A stretch of 64,000 nucleotides of DNA from Bacillus licheniformis DSM 13 = ATCC 14580 (GCF_000011645.1 NC_006270.3:4114501-4178500); one strand, 5' to 3'. Counted from the first letter of the stretch, positions 18,648 through 29,630 are shown. Notes: a model not told the origin generated them from the letters alone. Made by a program: numbers and translations.

Positions 18648-20181
18648 TTATATGTTAGGCATAGATATCGGTACGACAAGCACGAAAGCGGTTTTATTCA
18701 GTGAAAAAGGGGACGTGATCCAAAAGGAAAGCATCGGCTACCCGCTTCACACGCCGGACATCTCGACCGCTGAACAAAACCCGGATGAGATCTTTCAGGC
18801 CGTCATCCAGTCAACGGCGAAAATCATGCAGCAGCATCCCGACAAACAGCCGTCATTCATTTCATTCAGCAGTGCGATGCACAGCGTGATTGCGATGGAC
18901 GAAAACGACAAGCCGCTCACCTCCTGCATCACTTGGGCAGATAACAGAAGCGAAGGCTGGGCTCATAAAATCAAAGAAGAAATGAACGGGCACAATATCT
19001 ACAAACGGACGGGAACGCCGATTCACCCGATGACGCCGCTAAGCAAAATCACGTGGATTGTGAACGAACATCCTGAAACCGCTGCCAAAGCGAAAAAATA
19101 TATCGGAATCAAAGAATATATTTTCAAAAAACTATTTGATCAATATGTCGTTGATCACTCATTAGCTTCGGCGATGGGAATGATGAATCTCAAAACCTTG
19201 GCCTGGGACGAGGAAGCACTTGCGATTGCCGGCATCACGCCCGACCACTTATCAAAGCTCGTTCCGACAACAGCAATTTTCCATAATTGCAATCCGGAAC
19301 TGGCGGCGATGATGGGAATCGATCCGCAAACGCCGTTTGTCATCGGCGCAAGCGACGGCGTGCTGTCCAACCTCGGCGTCAACGCGATTAAAAAAGGCGA
19401 AATCGCCGTCACCATCGGGACAAGCGGCGCGATTCGCACGATTATCGATGAGCCGCAAACCGATGAAAAAGGCAGAATCTTTTGCTATGCCTTAACTGAA
19501 AACCATTGGGTCATCGGCGGGCCAGTCAACAACGGCGGGATCGTCCTTCGCTGGATCAGAGATGAATTTGCTTCATCAGAAATCGAAACCGCAAAACGCC
19601 TCGGCATTGATCCATATGATGTCTTGACCAAAATTGCCGAACGCGTCAGACCGGGTGCCGACGGACTGCTGTTCCATCCATACCTCGCAGGCGAACGGGC
19701 GCCGCTCTGGAATCCGGATGTGCGCGGTTCATTCTTCGGCCTCACCATGTCCCATAAAAAAGAACACATGATCCGCGCGGCATTGGAAGGGGTTATTTAC
19801 AATCTGTACACCGTCTTCCTGGCGTTGACAGAATGCATGGACGGTCCAGTTGCCCGAATTCAGGCGACCGGAGGCTTCGCAAGGTCTGATGTGTGGAGGC
19901 AAATGATGGCCGATATTTTCGAATCGGAAGTCGTCGTGCCGGAAAGCTATGAAAGCTCTTGTCTCGGAGCCTGCATTTTGGGACTGTACGCGACGGGAAA
20001 AATCGATTCGTTCGATGTCGTCTCCGACATGGTCGGAAGCACGCACAGACACGCGCCGAAAGAAGAATCGGCCAAAGAATACAGAAAATTAATGCCGATC
20101 TTTATCAACTTATCTCGAGCACTGGAAAACGAGTATACACAAATTGCAAATTATCAAAGAAGCTTAACCAGCAAAAAATAG
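18640..20181 (+). CDS. gntK: Gluconokinase
   Basis: Phosphorylates gluconate to 6-phosphogluconate. FGGY-type sugar kinase, 513 residues from ATG at 18640, the length of B. subtilis GntK; the open frame upstream lies within gntR. The N-terminal ATPase motif is GIDIGTTSTKAVLF (about residues 6-19), with TWADNRSEGW for substrate contact and GTSGAIRT and ATGGFARSDVW in the C-terminal ATP-binding lobe. AAAGGAG is 12 bp upstream. Second gene of the operon, feeding GntZ. Confidence 0.97.
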   Translation: MTSYMLGIDIGTTSTKAVLFSEKGDVIQKESIGYPLHTPDISTAEQNPDEIFQAVIQSTAKIMQQHPDKQPSFISFSSAMHSVIAMDENDKPLTSCITWADNRSEGWAHKIKEEMNGHNIYKRTGTPIHPMTPLSKITWIVNEHPETAAKAKKYIGIKEYIFKKLFDQYVVDHSLASAMGMMNLKTLAWDEEALAIAGITPDHLSKLVPTTAIFHNCNPELAAMMGIDPQTPFVIGASDGVLSNLGVNAIKKGEIAVTIGTSGAIRTIIDEPQTDEKGRIFCYALTENHWVIGGPVNNGGIVLRWIRDEFASSEIETAKRLGIDPYDVLTKIAERVRPGADGLLFHPYLAGERAPLWNPDVRGSFFGLTMSHKKEHMIRAALEGVIYNLYTVFLALTECMDGPVARIQATGGFARSDVWRQMMADIFESEVVVPESYESSCLGACILGLYATGKIDSFDVVSDMVGSTHRHAPKEESAKEYRKLMPIFINLSRALENEYTQIANYQRSLTSKK

Positions 20182-20203
20182 GGGAAGAATTGGAGGCGTT
20201 ATC

Positions 20204-21550
20204 ATGCCATTATTAATCGTAGCAATCGGGATTGTCGCATTATTGCTTTTGATTATGGGGTTAAAACTGAATACGTTTGTTTCCTTGATTATCGTATCGT
20301 TCGGTGTTGCATTGGCACTTGGAATGCCGTTTGACGACATCGTCAAAACGATTGAACAAGGCCTTGGCGGAACGCTCGGCCATATCGCATTGATCTTCGG
20401 GCTCGGCGCCATGCTGGGCAAGCTGATCGCGGATTCAGGGGGCGCTCAGCGCATTGCGATGACCCTCGTCAACAAATTCGGGGAGAAAAACATCCAATGG
20501 GCGGTCGTCATCGCCTCCTTTATCATCGGGGTTGCTTTATTCTTCGAAGTCGGATTGGTTTTATTGATTCCAATTGTATTCGCAATTTCAAGAGAATTGA
20601 AGATTTCTATTTTATACCTCGGAATTCCGATGACGGCGGCCTTATCCGTCACACACGGCTTCCTGCCTCCGCATCCGGGACCGACGGCTATCGCGGGAGA
20701 ACTCGGCGCCAATATCGGGGAAGTGCTGCTCTACGGTATCATTGTTGCAATTCCAACCGTTCTTTTGGCCGGACCTTTATTTACGAAACTGGCGAAAAAA
20801 ATCGTACCGCAATCATTTGAGAAAATGGGCAGCATCGCTTCACTCGGTGAACAGAAAACGTTCAAGCTTGAAGAGACGCCAGCCTTTGGCATCAGCGTCT
20901 TCACAGCTATGCTTCCAGTCATTATCATGTCGATTTCGACTATTATTACTCTCATTCAAGAAACAATGGGACTTGCAGACAACAGCTTCCTGGCAGCGAT
21001 TCGTTTAATCGGGAATGCCTCGACTTCGATGGTCATCTCCCTGTTGTTCGCGATTTATACGATGGGTATCGCCAGAAAGATCCCGATCAAACAAGTGATG
21101 GATTCCTGTTCAACCGCCATTACTCAAATCGGAATGATGCTCTTGATCATCGGGGGCGGCGGCGCATTCAAACAAGTCTTGATCAACGGCGGAGTAGGCG
21201 ACTATGTAGCTGAATTATTCAAAGGAACGGCCATGTCGCCGATCTTGCTCGCCTGGGTCATTGCCGCGATTCTGCGAATCTCTTTAGGTTCCGCGACAGT
21301 TGCTGCATTAAGCACGACCGGACTCGTTCTTCCGATGCTCGGACAAAGCGATGTCAATCTTGCACTGGTTGTGCTTGCAACAGGGGCAGGAAGTGTAATC
21401 GCTTCCCATGTCAACGACGCGGGCTTCTGGATGTTCAAAGAGTATTTCGGCCTGAGCATGAAAGAAACATTCGCCACCTGGACACTGCTTGAAACAATTA
21501 TCGCGGTGGCCGGATTAGGATTTACTTTATTGTTAAGTCTATTTGTATAA
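20204..21550 (+). CDS. gntP: Gluconate permease
   Basis: Proton-coupled gluconate importer of the GntP family, 448 residues with about 12-14 membrane segments and almost no soluble part. Family-like stretches include GGTLGHIALIFGLGAMLGKL, FLPPHPGPTAIA and the C-terminal GAGSVIASHVNDAGFW. It follows gntK by 22 bp, with a GGAGG ribosome site, and precedes gntZ. Confidence 0.97.
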   Translation: MPLLIVAIGIVALLLLIMGLKLNTFVSLIIVSFGVALALGMPFDDIVKTIEQGLGGTLGHIALIFGLGAMLGKLIADSGGAQRIAMTLVNKFGEKNIQWAVVIASFIIGVALFFEVGLVLLIPIVFAISRELKISILYLGIPMTAALSVTHGFLPPHPGPTAIAGELGANIGEVLLYGIIVAIPTVLLAGPLFTKLAKKIVPQSFEKMGSIASLGEQKTFKLEETPAFGISVFTAMLPVIIMSISTIITLIQETMGLADNSFLAAIRLIGNASTSMVISLLFAIYTMGIARKIPIKQVMDSCSTAITQIGMMLLIIGGGGAFKQVLINGGVGDYVAELFKGTAMSPILLAWVIAAILRISLGSATVAALSTTGLVLPMLGQSDVNLALVVLATGAGSVIASHVNDAGFWMFKEYFGLSMKETFATWTLLETIIAVAGLGFTLLLSLFV

Positions 21551-21579
21551 AAAAGTTTTAGTGAAGGAGCAGGTACTAC

Positions 21580-22983
<1,404 letters not shown>

Positions 22984-22987
22984 AAAC

Positions 22988-23014
22988 TGCACCCCGGATC
23001 TCGGGGTGCATTCT
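22988..23014 (+). terminator. Terminator of gntRKPZ
   Basis: TGCACCCCG / CGGGGTGCA hairpin with loop GATCT and a short T-rich tail just after the gntZ stop. Confidence 0.8.
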
Positions 23015-23041
23015 TATTTCACTCAAATGGATTTTCATACT

Positions 23042-23059
23042 TTGTTCAACATTTCACAA
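23042..23059. promoter_or_regulatory. Rex-type site 1 upstream of adhE
   Basis: TTGTTCAACATTTCACAA keeps both outer arms of the Rex consensus with two changes in the left half. It lies about 20 bp upstream of a TATGAT -10-like box (23081-23086), so Rex could act at the promoter. Confidence 0.6.
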
Positions 23060-23165
23060 ACTTATATTTCAAATTCGTGCTATGATAAATTCAACAACAG
23101 AAAAGGAGGATTGATGCCAAAATAAACCAGATATCCGCTTCAGGGATAAAAATTTTTAACCTAAC

Positions 23166-23183
23166 TTGTGAAATGTTTCACAA
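23166..23183. promoter_or_regulatory. Rex-type site 2 upstream of adhE
   Basis: TTGTGAAATGTTTCACAA is a near-perfect palindrome and fits the Bacillus Rex operator. Rex senses NADH/NAD and represses fermentation genes, which suits adhE, whose start is 74 bp further on. Confidence 0.85.
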
Positions 23184-23256
23184 ACTTTACCGACTTCATT
23201 CATCCCTGGACATCCTGTTGTAATCAAATTCCTATTCATTCACTGGAGGGTTTACA

Positions 23257-25860
23257 ATGGCAATCGAAGAAAAGAACATGAAACAAAAGCAAAATGCCTC
23301 AAACATGATTGATCAGCTAGTCGAAAAAGGCCTAAAGGCATTGGAAGAATTCCGCAGCTTTGATCAGGAGCAGATTGATGAGATCGTCAAACAGATGGCG
23401 CTTGCCGGCCTTGATCAGCACATGCCTCTCGCCAAACTTGCCGTCGAAGAAACGAAGCGCGGCGTTTATGAAGATAAAATCATTAAAAACATGTTTGCCA
23501 CAGAGTATGTCTACCATCATATCAAATACGATAAAACAGTGGGCATCATCAATGAAAACGAACACGACGGAGTCATTGAAATCGCGGAGCCTGTCGGTGT
23601 CATCGCCGGCGTGACGCCGGTGACCAACCCTACTTCCACCACCATGTTCAAGTCCCTGATATCAATTAAAACAAGAAATCCAATCGTGTTTGCTTTCCAT
23701 CCATCCGCCCAAAAATGCAGCCGCGAAGCGGCGAGAATCCTTCGGGACGCAGCCGTCAAAGCAGGAGCACCCGACAACTGCATCCAATGGATCGAGACGC
23801 CTTCTCTGGATGCAACGCAAGCCCTAATGACCCACCCGAACGTTTCCCTGATCCTCGCAACAGGAGGCGCAGGCATGGTGAAATCCGCTTACAGCTCCGG
23901 AAAACCGGCCCTTGGCGTCGGACCTGGAAACGTTCCGTGCTACATCGAGAAGTCTGCCAACCTGAAGCAAGCCGTCAATGATCTGATCTTATCCAAAACA
24001 TTTGACAACGGCATGATTTGCGCATCAGAGCAGGCCGTCATCATAGACAAAGGCATCTACTCAGACGTCAAAGCCGAAATGACAAGAAACAACTGCTATT
24101 TCTTAAATAAAACCGAAAAATCAAAGGTCGAAAAATTGGTCATCAATGAAAATACTTGCGCGGTAAACGCTGATATCGTCGGCATGCCGGCATTCAAAAT
24201 TGCTGAAATGGCCGGTATCAAAGTGCCGCAAGATACAAAAATCCTCATCGCCGAATTAGAAGGTGTAGGTCCGGATGACCCGCTGTCCAGAGAAAAACTG
24301 AGCCCTGTTTTAGCGTGCTACAAAGTCAGCGGGCTTGAAGAAGGATTAAAACGCGCCGAAGAGATGCTGGCGTTCGGGGGAACCGGCCACTCGGCGGTGA
24401 TTCATACGAACGATCAAGAAGCCGTTAAAGAATTCGGCTTAAGGATGAAGGCCGGCCGGATCATTGTCAATGCACCGTCGTCACAAGGAGCGATCGGCGA
24501 CATTTACAACGCCTATATGCCTTCTTTAACGCTCGGCTGCGGCACATATGGCGGGAACTCCGTCTCGTCAAACGTAGGGGCCGTTCATTTAATCAACACG
24601 AAAAAAGTGGCGAAAAGGAATGTCAATATGCAGTGGTTTAAAGTGCCTCCAAAAATCTATTTTGAAAAACACGCAACCCAATATTTAGCGAAAATGCCTG
24701 ACATCTCAAAAGCGTTTATTGTGACTGATCCGGGAATGGTGAAACTCGGATATGTAGACCGCGCCCTTCACTACTTAAGAAGGCGCCCGGATTACGTTCA
24801 TTGCGAAATTTTTTCTGATGTCGAGCCTGATCCTTCAATCGAAACGGTGATGAACGGCGTCGACATGATGGCCAAATTCCAGCCGGATGTCATCATCGCC
24901 CTCGGCGGAGGTTCGGCAATGGATGCCGCAAAAGGAATGTGGATGTTCTACGAGCACCCTGATGCTGAATTCTTTGGCTTAAAGCAAAAATTTCTGGACA
25001 TCCGCAAGCGCATCGTCAAATACCCGAAACTGGGAGGAAAAGCAAAATTCGTCGCAATCCCGACGACATCAGGCACAGGTTCTGAAGTCACTTCATTCTC
25101 TGTCATTACAGACAAAGAAACGAATACAAAGTACCCGCTGGCCGATTATGAATTAACACCGGATGTCGCGATCATTGACCCGCAATTTGTCATGACCGTG
25201 CCGAAACATATCACGGCCGACACAGGAATGGACGTATTGACACACGCAATTGAATCATACGTATCGTGCATGGCCAACGACTATACTGACGGCTTGGCCA
25301 TGAAGGCCATCCAGCTGATCTTCGAATATCTGCCAAGAGCATACAAAAACGGCAGCGACGAGCTGGCCCGCGAAAAAGTGCATAATGCATCAACGATTGC
25401 CGGAATGGCATTTTCCAATGCCTTCCTCGGCATCAACCACAGCTTAGCCCATAAGCTTGGCGCCGAGTTTCAGATCGCTCATGGACGGGCAAACGCCATC
25501 CTTCTGCCGCACGTGATCCGCTATAATGCAGCGAAGCCGAAAAAGTTCACGGCATTTCCTAAATACAGCCACTTCATAGCCGACCAGCGCTACGCGGAGA
25601 TTGCCAGAACGCTCGGCCTGCCTGCAAAAACAACTGCAGAAGGTGTTGAAAGCCTCATCCAGGAGATCATCTCGCTTGCCAAAGAGCTTAAAATTCCGAT
25701 GAGCATTAAACAAAACGGCGTGGATGCCGCCGCATTCGAAAGCAAAGTAGATCTCATGGCCGAGCGCGCCTTTGAAGATCAGTGCACGACAGCCAATCCT
25801 AAGCTGCCGCTCGTTTCAGAGCTGGCTGAGATTTACCGTTCCGCGTATAAAGGAGTTTAG
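23257..25860 (+). CDS. adhE: Bifunctional acetaldehyde-CoA/alcohol dehydrogenase
   Basis: Reduces acetyl-CoA to acetaldehyde and on to ethanol, regenerating NAD during fermentation. 867 residues, the usual length. The N-terminal half is a CoA-acylating aldehyde dehydrogenase with the catalytic cysteine in DNGMICASEQAV and the NAD region GVGPGNVPCYI. The C-terminal half is an iron-dependent alcohol dehydrogenase with GGGSAMDAAKGMW, and iron ligands in GINHSLAHKLGA and AHGRANAILLPHV. Such proteins usually form long spirosome filaments. Two Rex sites lie upstream and a hairpin terminator follows. B. subtilis lacks this enzyme, B. licheniformis strains carry it. Confidence 0.96.
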   Translation: MAIEEKNMKQKQNASNMIDQLVEKGLKALEEFRSFDQEQIDEIVKQMALAGLDQHMPLAKLAVEETKRGVYEDKIIKNMFATEYVYHHIKYDKTVGIINENEHDGVIEIAEPVGVIAGVTPVTNPTSTTMFKSLISIKTRNPIVFAFHPSAQKCSREAARILRDAAVKAGAPDNCIQWIETPSLDATQALMTHPNVSLILATGGAGMVKSAYSSGKPALGVGPGNVPCYIEKSANLKQAVNDLILSKTFDNGMICASEQAVIIDKGIYSDVKAEMTRNNCYFLNKTEKSKVEKLVINENTCAVNADIVGMPAFKIAEMAGIKVPQDTKILIAELEGVGPDDPLSREKLSPVLACYKVSGLEEGLKRAEEMLAFGGTGHSAVIHTNDQEAVKEFGLRMKAGRIIVNAPSSQGAIGDIYNAYMPSLTLGCGTYGGNSVSSNVGAVHLINTKKVAKRNVNMQWFKVPPKIYFEKHATQYLAKMPDISKAFIVTDPGMVKLGYVDRALHYLRRRPDYVHCEIFSDVEPDPSIETVMNGVDMMAKFQPDVIIALGGGSAMDAAKGMWMFYEHPDAEFFGLKQKFLDIRKRIVKYPKLGGKAKFVAIPTTSGTGSEVTSFSVITDKETNTKYPLADYELTPDVAIIDPQFVMTVPKHITADTGMDVLTHAIESYVSCMANDYTDGLAMKAIQLIFEYLPRAYKNGSDELAREKVHNASTIAGMAFSNAFLGINHSLAHKLGAEFQIAHGRANAILLPHVIRYNAAKPKKFTAFPKYSHFIADQRYAEIARTLGLPAKTTAEGVESLIQEIISLAKELKIPMSIKQNGVDAAAFESKVDLMAERAFEDQCTTANPKLPLVSELAEIYRSAYKGV

Positions 25861-25863
25861 CCA

Positions 25864-25888
25864 AAAAAGCCGTCATTCCGACGGCTTT
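25864..25888 (+). terminator. adhE terminator, first copy
   Basis: GCCGTCATTCCGACGGC hairpin flanked by A- and T-runs. The same 17 bases recur at 26067-26083 as a second terminator. Confidence 0.85.
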
Positions 25889-25895
25889 AGTTTGT

Positions 25896-26083
25896 TGACA
25901 AAATCCCAAAACGACTTTTAGTTTTGGGATTTTGTCATCCTTTCAGCGTGATTGAAAACCCTTGCAGTCTAGGAAGGCCGAGCATCGGAGCGCAGCGAAT
26001 GTTGGAATTCGTGAGCACCGACGCGCAGGCCTGACAACGAATGCGAGGATTTGTCGACACGCTGAAGCCGTCATTCCGACGGC
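25896..26083. repeat. Structured intergenic repeat between two identical terminators
   Basis: A perfect 17-bp inverted repeat (TGACAAAATCCCAAAAC, 25896-25912, with its complement at 25921-25937) is followed by a G+C-rich block bounded by inverted TTTCAGCGTG / CACGCTGAA (25941-25950 and 26058-26066). The block has an internal imperfect direct repeat, GAGCATCGGAGCGCAG and GAGCACCGACGCGCAG. The second terminator copy closes it. No convincing reading frame. It looks like a dispersed intergenic element or a structured RNA. Confidence 0.6.
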
Positions 26084-26215
26084 TTTTCTTTATTTTCAAT
26101 TAGGCCTCTTTATTCTCACTTCTCTATCATTTGTGCCAATCATACTATATGAAAATGAAACTCCAACTCTTTTCTTTAGCTGAAATACTTAACAAAAAAA
26201 TAAAGGTCTTTCCCC

Positions 26216-26244
26216 TTGACAAAAAATATTTATTATTTGATAAT
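26216..26244 (+). promoter_or_regulatory. ahpCF promoter
   Basis: TTGACA (26216-26221), 17 bp, GATAAT (26239-26244), a near-consensus SigA promoter just before the PerR box. Confidence 0.8.
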
Positions 26245-26254
26245 TTGTATATAA

Positions 26255-26269
26255 TTATAATAATTATAG
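26255..26269. promoter_or_regulatory. PerR box of ahpCF
   Basis: TTATAATAATTATAG matches the 15-bp PerR consensus TTATAATNATTATAA at all but the last base and sits over the start of transcription, giving peroxide-induced expression. Confidence 0.85.
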
Positions 26270-26324
26270 AGAAATAAAGTTTACAATTTTATTTCTCTTA
26301 AACTACATTCAGGAGGACGATATT

Positions 26325-26888
26325 ATGTCTCTAATCGGAAAAGAAGTACAACCATTCGCAGCAAAAGCTTACAAAAACGGTGAGTTTATCGATGTTACAC
26401 ACGAAGATCTGAAAGGCCAATGGAGCATTTTCTGCTTCTATCCAGCGGATTTCTCATTTGTTTGCCCGACTGAGCTTGAAGACCTTCAAAACCACTACGA
26501 AGCTCTAAAAGAACTAGGTGTCGAAGTATACTCTGTTTCTACAGATACTCACTTCGTACATAAAGGATGGCATGACAGCTCTGAGAAAATCGGCAAAATC
26601 ACTTACGCGATGATCGGCGACCCATCTCAAACGATCTCCCGCAATTTTGAAGTGCTGAACGAAGAAGAAGGTCTTGCTGACCGCGGAACATTCATCATCG
26701 ATCCGGACGGCGTCATCCAAGCTGTTGAAATCAACGCAGGCGGTATCGGCCGTGATGCGAGCATCCTGATCAACAAAGTAAAAGCGGCTCAATACGTACG
26801 CCAAAACCCAGGCGAAGTTTGCCCGGCTAAATGGGAAGAAGGTTCTGAAACACTGACACCAAGCCTTGACCTAGTAGGCAAAATCTAA
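26325..26888 (+). CDS. ahpC: Alkyl hydroperoxide reductase, peroxiredoxin subunit
   Basis: Typical 2-Cys peroxiredoxin that reduces hydrogen peroxide and organic peroxides. 187 residues. The peroxidatic cysteine is Cys47 in DFSFVCPTE; the resolving cysteine is in NPGEVCPAKW near residue 166. AGGAGG ribosome site. Forms an operon with ahpF 13 bp downstream, which reduces it, under a PerR box. Confidence 0.98.
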   Translation: MSLIGKEVQPFAAKAYKNGEFIDVTHEDLKGQWSIFCFYPADFSFVCPTELEDLQNHYEALKELGVEVYSVSTDTHFVHKGWHDSSEKIGKITYAMIGDPSQTISRNFEVLNEEEGLADRGTFIIDPDGVIQAVEINAGGIGRDASILINKVKAAQYVRQNPGEVCPAKWEEGSETLTPSLDLVGKI

Positions 26889-26901
26889 GGAGTGCATTCA
26901 A

Positions 26902-28431
26902 TTGGTACTTGAAGCAAATATCAAAGCACAATTAAACCAATACATGCAGATGATTGAAAATGACATCGTCCTTAAAGTCAGTGCAGGCGATGACAGTGTC
27001 TCTAAGGATATGCTGGCTCTTGTAGAAGAGCTGGCTTCCATGTCATCAAAAATCACTGTTGAAAAGGCGCAGCTCGACAGAACGCCAAGCTTCAGCGTCA
27101 ATCGTGCCGAAGAAGATACAGGCGTGACATTCGCCGGGGTTCCGCTCGGTCACGAATTCACATCTTTGGTGCTGGCACTCTTGCAAGTAAGCGGCAGACC
27201 GCCGAAAGTCGATCAAAAAATCATCGATCAAATCAAGAACATCAGCGGCGAGTACCGCTTCGAATCTTATATCAGCCTCACATGCCACAACTGCCCGGAT
27301 GTTGTGCAGGCATTGAACATGATGAGCGTGCTCAACCCGAACATCTCTCACACAATGATCGACGGTGCGGCATACAAGTCAGAAGTCGAAAGCAAAAACA
27401 TTATGGCTGTGCCGACCGTATACTTGAACGGCGAATCCTTTGGAAGCGGCCGAATGACGCTTGAAGAAATTCTTGCGAAGATGGGCAGCGGCACAGATGC
27501 GTCTGAGCTTTCTGATAAAGAACCGTTCGATGTACTCGTTGTCGGAGGCGGGCCTGCCGGCGCCAGCGCAGCAATCTATGCGGCGCGCAAAGGCATCCGT
27601 ACGGGAATCGTTGCCGAACGCTTCGGCGGCCAAGTCCTTGACACGATGAGCATCGAGAACTTCATCAGCGTGAAGCGCACCGAAGGGCCTAAGCTTGCGG
27701 CAAGCCTTGAAGAACACGTGAAGGATTATGATATCGACGTCATGAACCTGCAACGAGCAAAAGGCCTCGAGAAAAAAGACCTTTTCCATCTAGAACTCGA
27801 AAACGGCGCTGTTCTGAAGAGCAAAACCGTCATTCTTTCAACTGGCGCACGCTGGCGCAATATCGGCGTACCCGGCGAACAAGAGTTCAAAAACAAAGGT
27901 GTCGCATACTGCCCTCACTGTGACGGACCATTGTTTGAAGGCAAAGACGTCGCCGTCATCGGCGGCGGCAACTCCGGCATCGAAGCGGCGATTGACCTTG
28001 CAGGCATCGTCAACCATGTGACTGTTCTTGAGTTTGCGCCGGAGCTGAAAGCAGACAAAGTTCTGCAAAAACGTCTCTACAGCCTCCCCAACGTGACTGT
28101 CGTGAAAAACGCCCAAACAAAAGAAATCACGGGCGATGAAAACGTAAACGGCATTACTTACGTAGACCGTGAAACAGGAGAAGAAAAACACGTCGAGCTC
28201 CAAGGCGTCTTCGTCCAAATCGGTCTTGTGCCGAACACGGAATGGCTGCCTGAAACCGTCGAACGCAACCGCATCGGCGAAATCGCAGTCGACAAACGCG
28301 GCGAAACAACCATCCCTGGATTGTTCGCTGCCGGCGACTGCACAGACAGCCCGTACAACCAAATCATCATTTCCATGGGATCCGGAGCAAACGCTGCTTT
28401 AGGCGCGTTTGACTACCTGATTCGGAATTAA
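26902..28431 (+). CDS. ahpF: Alkyl hydroperoxide reductase, flavoprotein subunit
   Basis: NADH-dependent disulfide reductase of AhpC. 509 residues starting at TTG 26902 behind AAGGAG. An N-terminal double-thioredoxin-fold domain carries the CxxC SLTCHNCPDV near residue 130; the thioredoxin-reductase-like part starts with the FAD motif VVGGGPAGASAAIYAARKG near residue 215, has the redox CxxC CPHCDG near residue 340, the NADH motif IGGGNSGIEAA and the C-terminal FAD motif GLFAAGDCTD. Followed by a strong terminator. Confidence 0.97.
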   Translation: MVLEANIKAQLNQYMQMIENDIVLKVSAGDDSVSKDMLALVEELASMSSKITVEKAQLDRTPSFSVNRAEEDTGVTFAGVPLGHEFTSLVLALLQVSGRPPKVDQKIIDQIKNISGEYRFESYISLTCHNCPDVVQALNMMSVLNPNISHTMIDGAAYKSEVESKNIMAVPTVYLNGESFGSGRMTLEEILAKMGSGTDASELSDKEPFDVLVVGGGPAGASAAIYAARKGIRTGIVAERFGGQVLDTMSIENFISVKRTEGPKLAASLEEHVKDYDIDVMNLQRAKGLEKKDLFHLELENGAVLKSKTVILSTGARWRNIGVPGEQEFKNKGVAYCPHCDGPLFEGKDVAVIGGGNSGIEAAIDLAGIVNHVTVLEFAPELKADKVLQKRLYSLPNVTVVKNAQTKEITGDENVNGITYVDRETGEEKHVELQGVFVQIGLVPNTEWLPETVERNRIGEIAVDKRGETTIPGLFAAGDCTDSPYNQIIISMGSGANAALGAFDYLIRN

Positions 28432-28436
28432 TCTAT

Positions 28437-28474
28437 AAAAAACGCTATGCTGAAGTTTTCAGCATAGCGTTTTT
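28437..28474 (+). terminator. Terminator of ahpCF
   Basis: AACGCTATGCTGAA / TTCAGCATAGCGTT perfect stem with loop GTT and a T-run. The 190 bases after it hold nothing recognised. Confidence 0.88.
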
Positions 28475-28666
28475 CTGTATTCCCGCAACCACGGCTCATT
28501 CGATTTTGGCAATGGAAGCATCCCTCAAGCAGCGCACCTCGGCACGGAGGCGCCCTCTTTGTAGTCATAACCCCTTATAATAGAATTCATTTTCTCATCT
28601 TCTTTAATTTGGTACTATAAATATAGTAGTTTTAATATTAGTCATCATGAATAGAGGTTACTTGAA

Positions 28667-28756
28667 ATGAGAAAAGAACAGTCTTTTATGAACTCAACTG
28701 CTTTCTTTATCATCATTTGTATGTTAGGCGGGATACTTTTTCTTTTAACGAAGTGA
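28667..28756 (+). CDS. Candidate 29-residue membrane peptide
   Basis: ATG at 28667 opens a short frame with an AGAGG ribosome-like site 10 bp upstream. The peptide has a charged start (MRKEQ), one hydrophobic stretch (about residues 12-27) and ends in Lys, the look of a single-pass micropeptide. Nothing similar is recognised, so the support is only composition and the ribosome site. The 240 bases from here to 29000 hold no other gene. Confidence 0.35.
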   Translation: MRKEQSFMNSTAFFIIICMLGGILFLLTK

Positions 28757-28975
28757 CATGAACTTTAGATCTATATTACTGAGAAGTATACGTATAAGAA
28801 GACATTAGTCCACGATGTCATATCAACTTATATCAGCCATCTCAGCTTATCAGGTTTTTCCTTCATGCAGTTGAACGTGGAAGAAGCGAAGTACTTTGAA
28901 TTGGAGACTTAATCGCCCAAGCATTACATTCGAGCATTCTTTCAATTGATGAACAGCCTCAGTTTTGATAAGCGA

Positions 28976-29002
28976 AAGGCCGGCGTCAATACAACCGGCC
29001 TT
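28976..29002 (-). terminator. Terminator of the 209-residue unknown gene
   Basis: AAGGCCGG / CCGGCCTT hairpin at the stop codon of the minus-strand gene; the T-run is weak. Confidence 0.55.
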
Positions 29003-29630
29003 ATTTCTGCGGCACCTCTTTTAATGAACCAACCCATACAGTTCCTGCGCTCACTTTATACCACTCATCTTTTCCGTCATTATCTTTTGAATAGGACATT
29101 TCTTTTATGCGCAGCACATCGCCGCTGCTTCTCAATCCTAGTTCGAGGTCCTCCTCCAGATCAGATAGCCGGTAATACACGGTATGAATATGAGGTTCCC
29201 ATTCAAATGCATTCAGCTCATGTTCTAAAGGTTCGTATATTTTCAAAGAGAACGCTTCTTTTTCTTCTTGCTTGTCGAAAGAACCACTGTAAAAATCAAT
29301 CGCTTCTTTATAAGCAGCCACAATTTGTGAACGGATAAAATCAGGCTCATACAACCAAATTTTCAAGTAGAAATCTTCATTTTCAGCTTTCAATTGCTTA
29401 TGCCATTCATGATAGACATCGATCATCGCCTCCAAAAGCAAGCGTTTATACCATAATGGAGGAGTCACTGTTTGAAGCCCGTAAAAAGGGGATATCCATA
29501 ATTTAACGTAATCTCTATGATGATCTCTTAAATATTCCATATTCAATTGAATATTGTCTGATTTCCACCATTCTATTCTTCGTTTCAGTCTTTTCCAGCC
29601 TCTTATTTTTTTCTTTGCCGAAAAATACAT
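29001..29630 (-). CDS. Conserved-looking hypothetical protein, 209 residues
   Basis: Not recognised. The start has a GGGAGG ribosome site. The protein is soluble, rich in Trp, Tyr and charged residues, with a basic start (KKKIRGWKRLKRR) and a middle part that reads as helical (LLLEAMIDVYHEWHKQLKAE). The C-terminal 60 residues are shorter strand-like segments ending in TVWVGSLKEVPQK. No signal peptide or membrane segment. It follows a secreted-protein gene on the same strand but a terminator separates them, so they need not be linked. Codon use is A+T-richer than the gnt and gal genes. Confidence 0.7.
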   Translation of the reverse strand: MYFSAKKKIRGWKRLKRRIEWWKSDNIQLNMEYLRDHHRDYVKLWISPFYGLQTVTPPLWYKRLLLEAMIDVYHEWHKQLKAENEDFYLKIWLYEPDFIRSQIVAAYKEAIDFYSGSFDKQEEKEAFSLKIYEPLEHELNAFEWEPHIHTVYYRLSDLEEDLELGLRSSGDVLRIKEMSYSKDNDGKDEWYKVSAGTVWVGSLKEVPQK

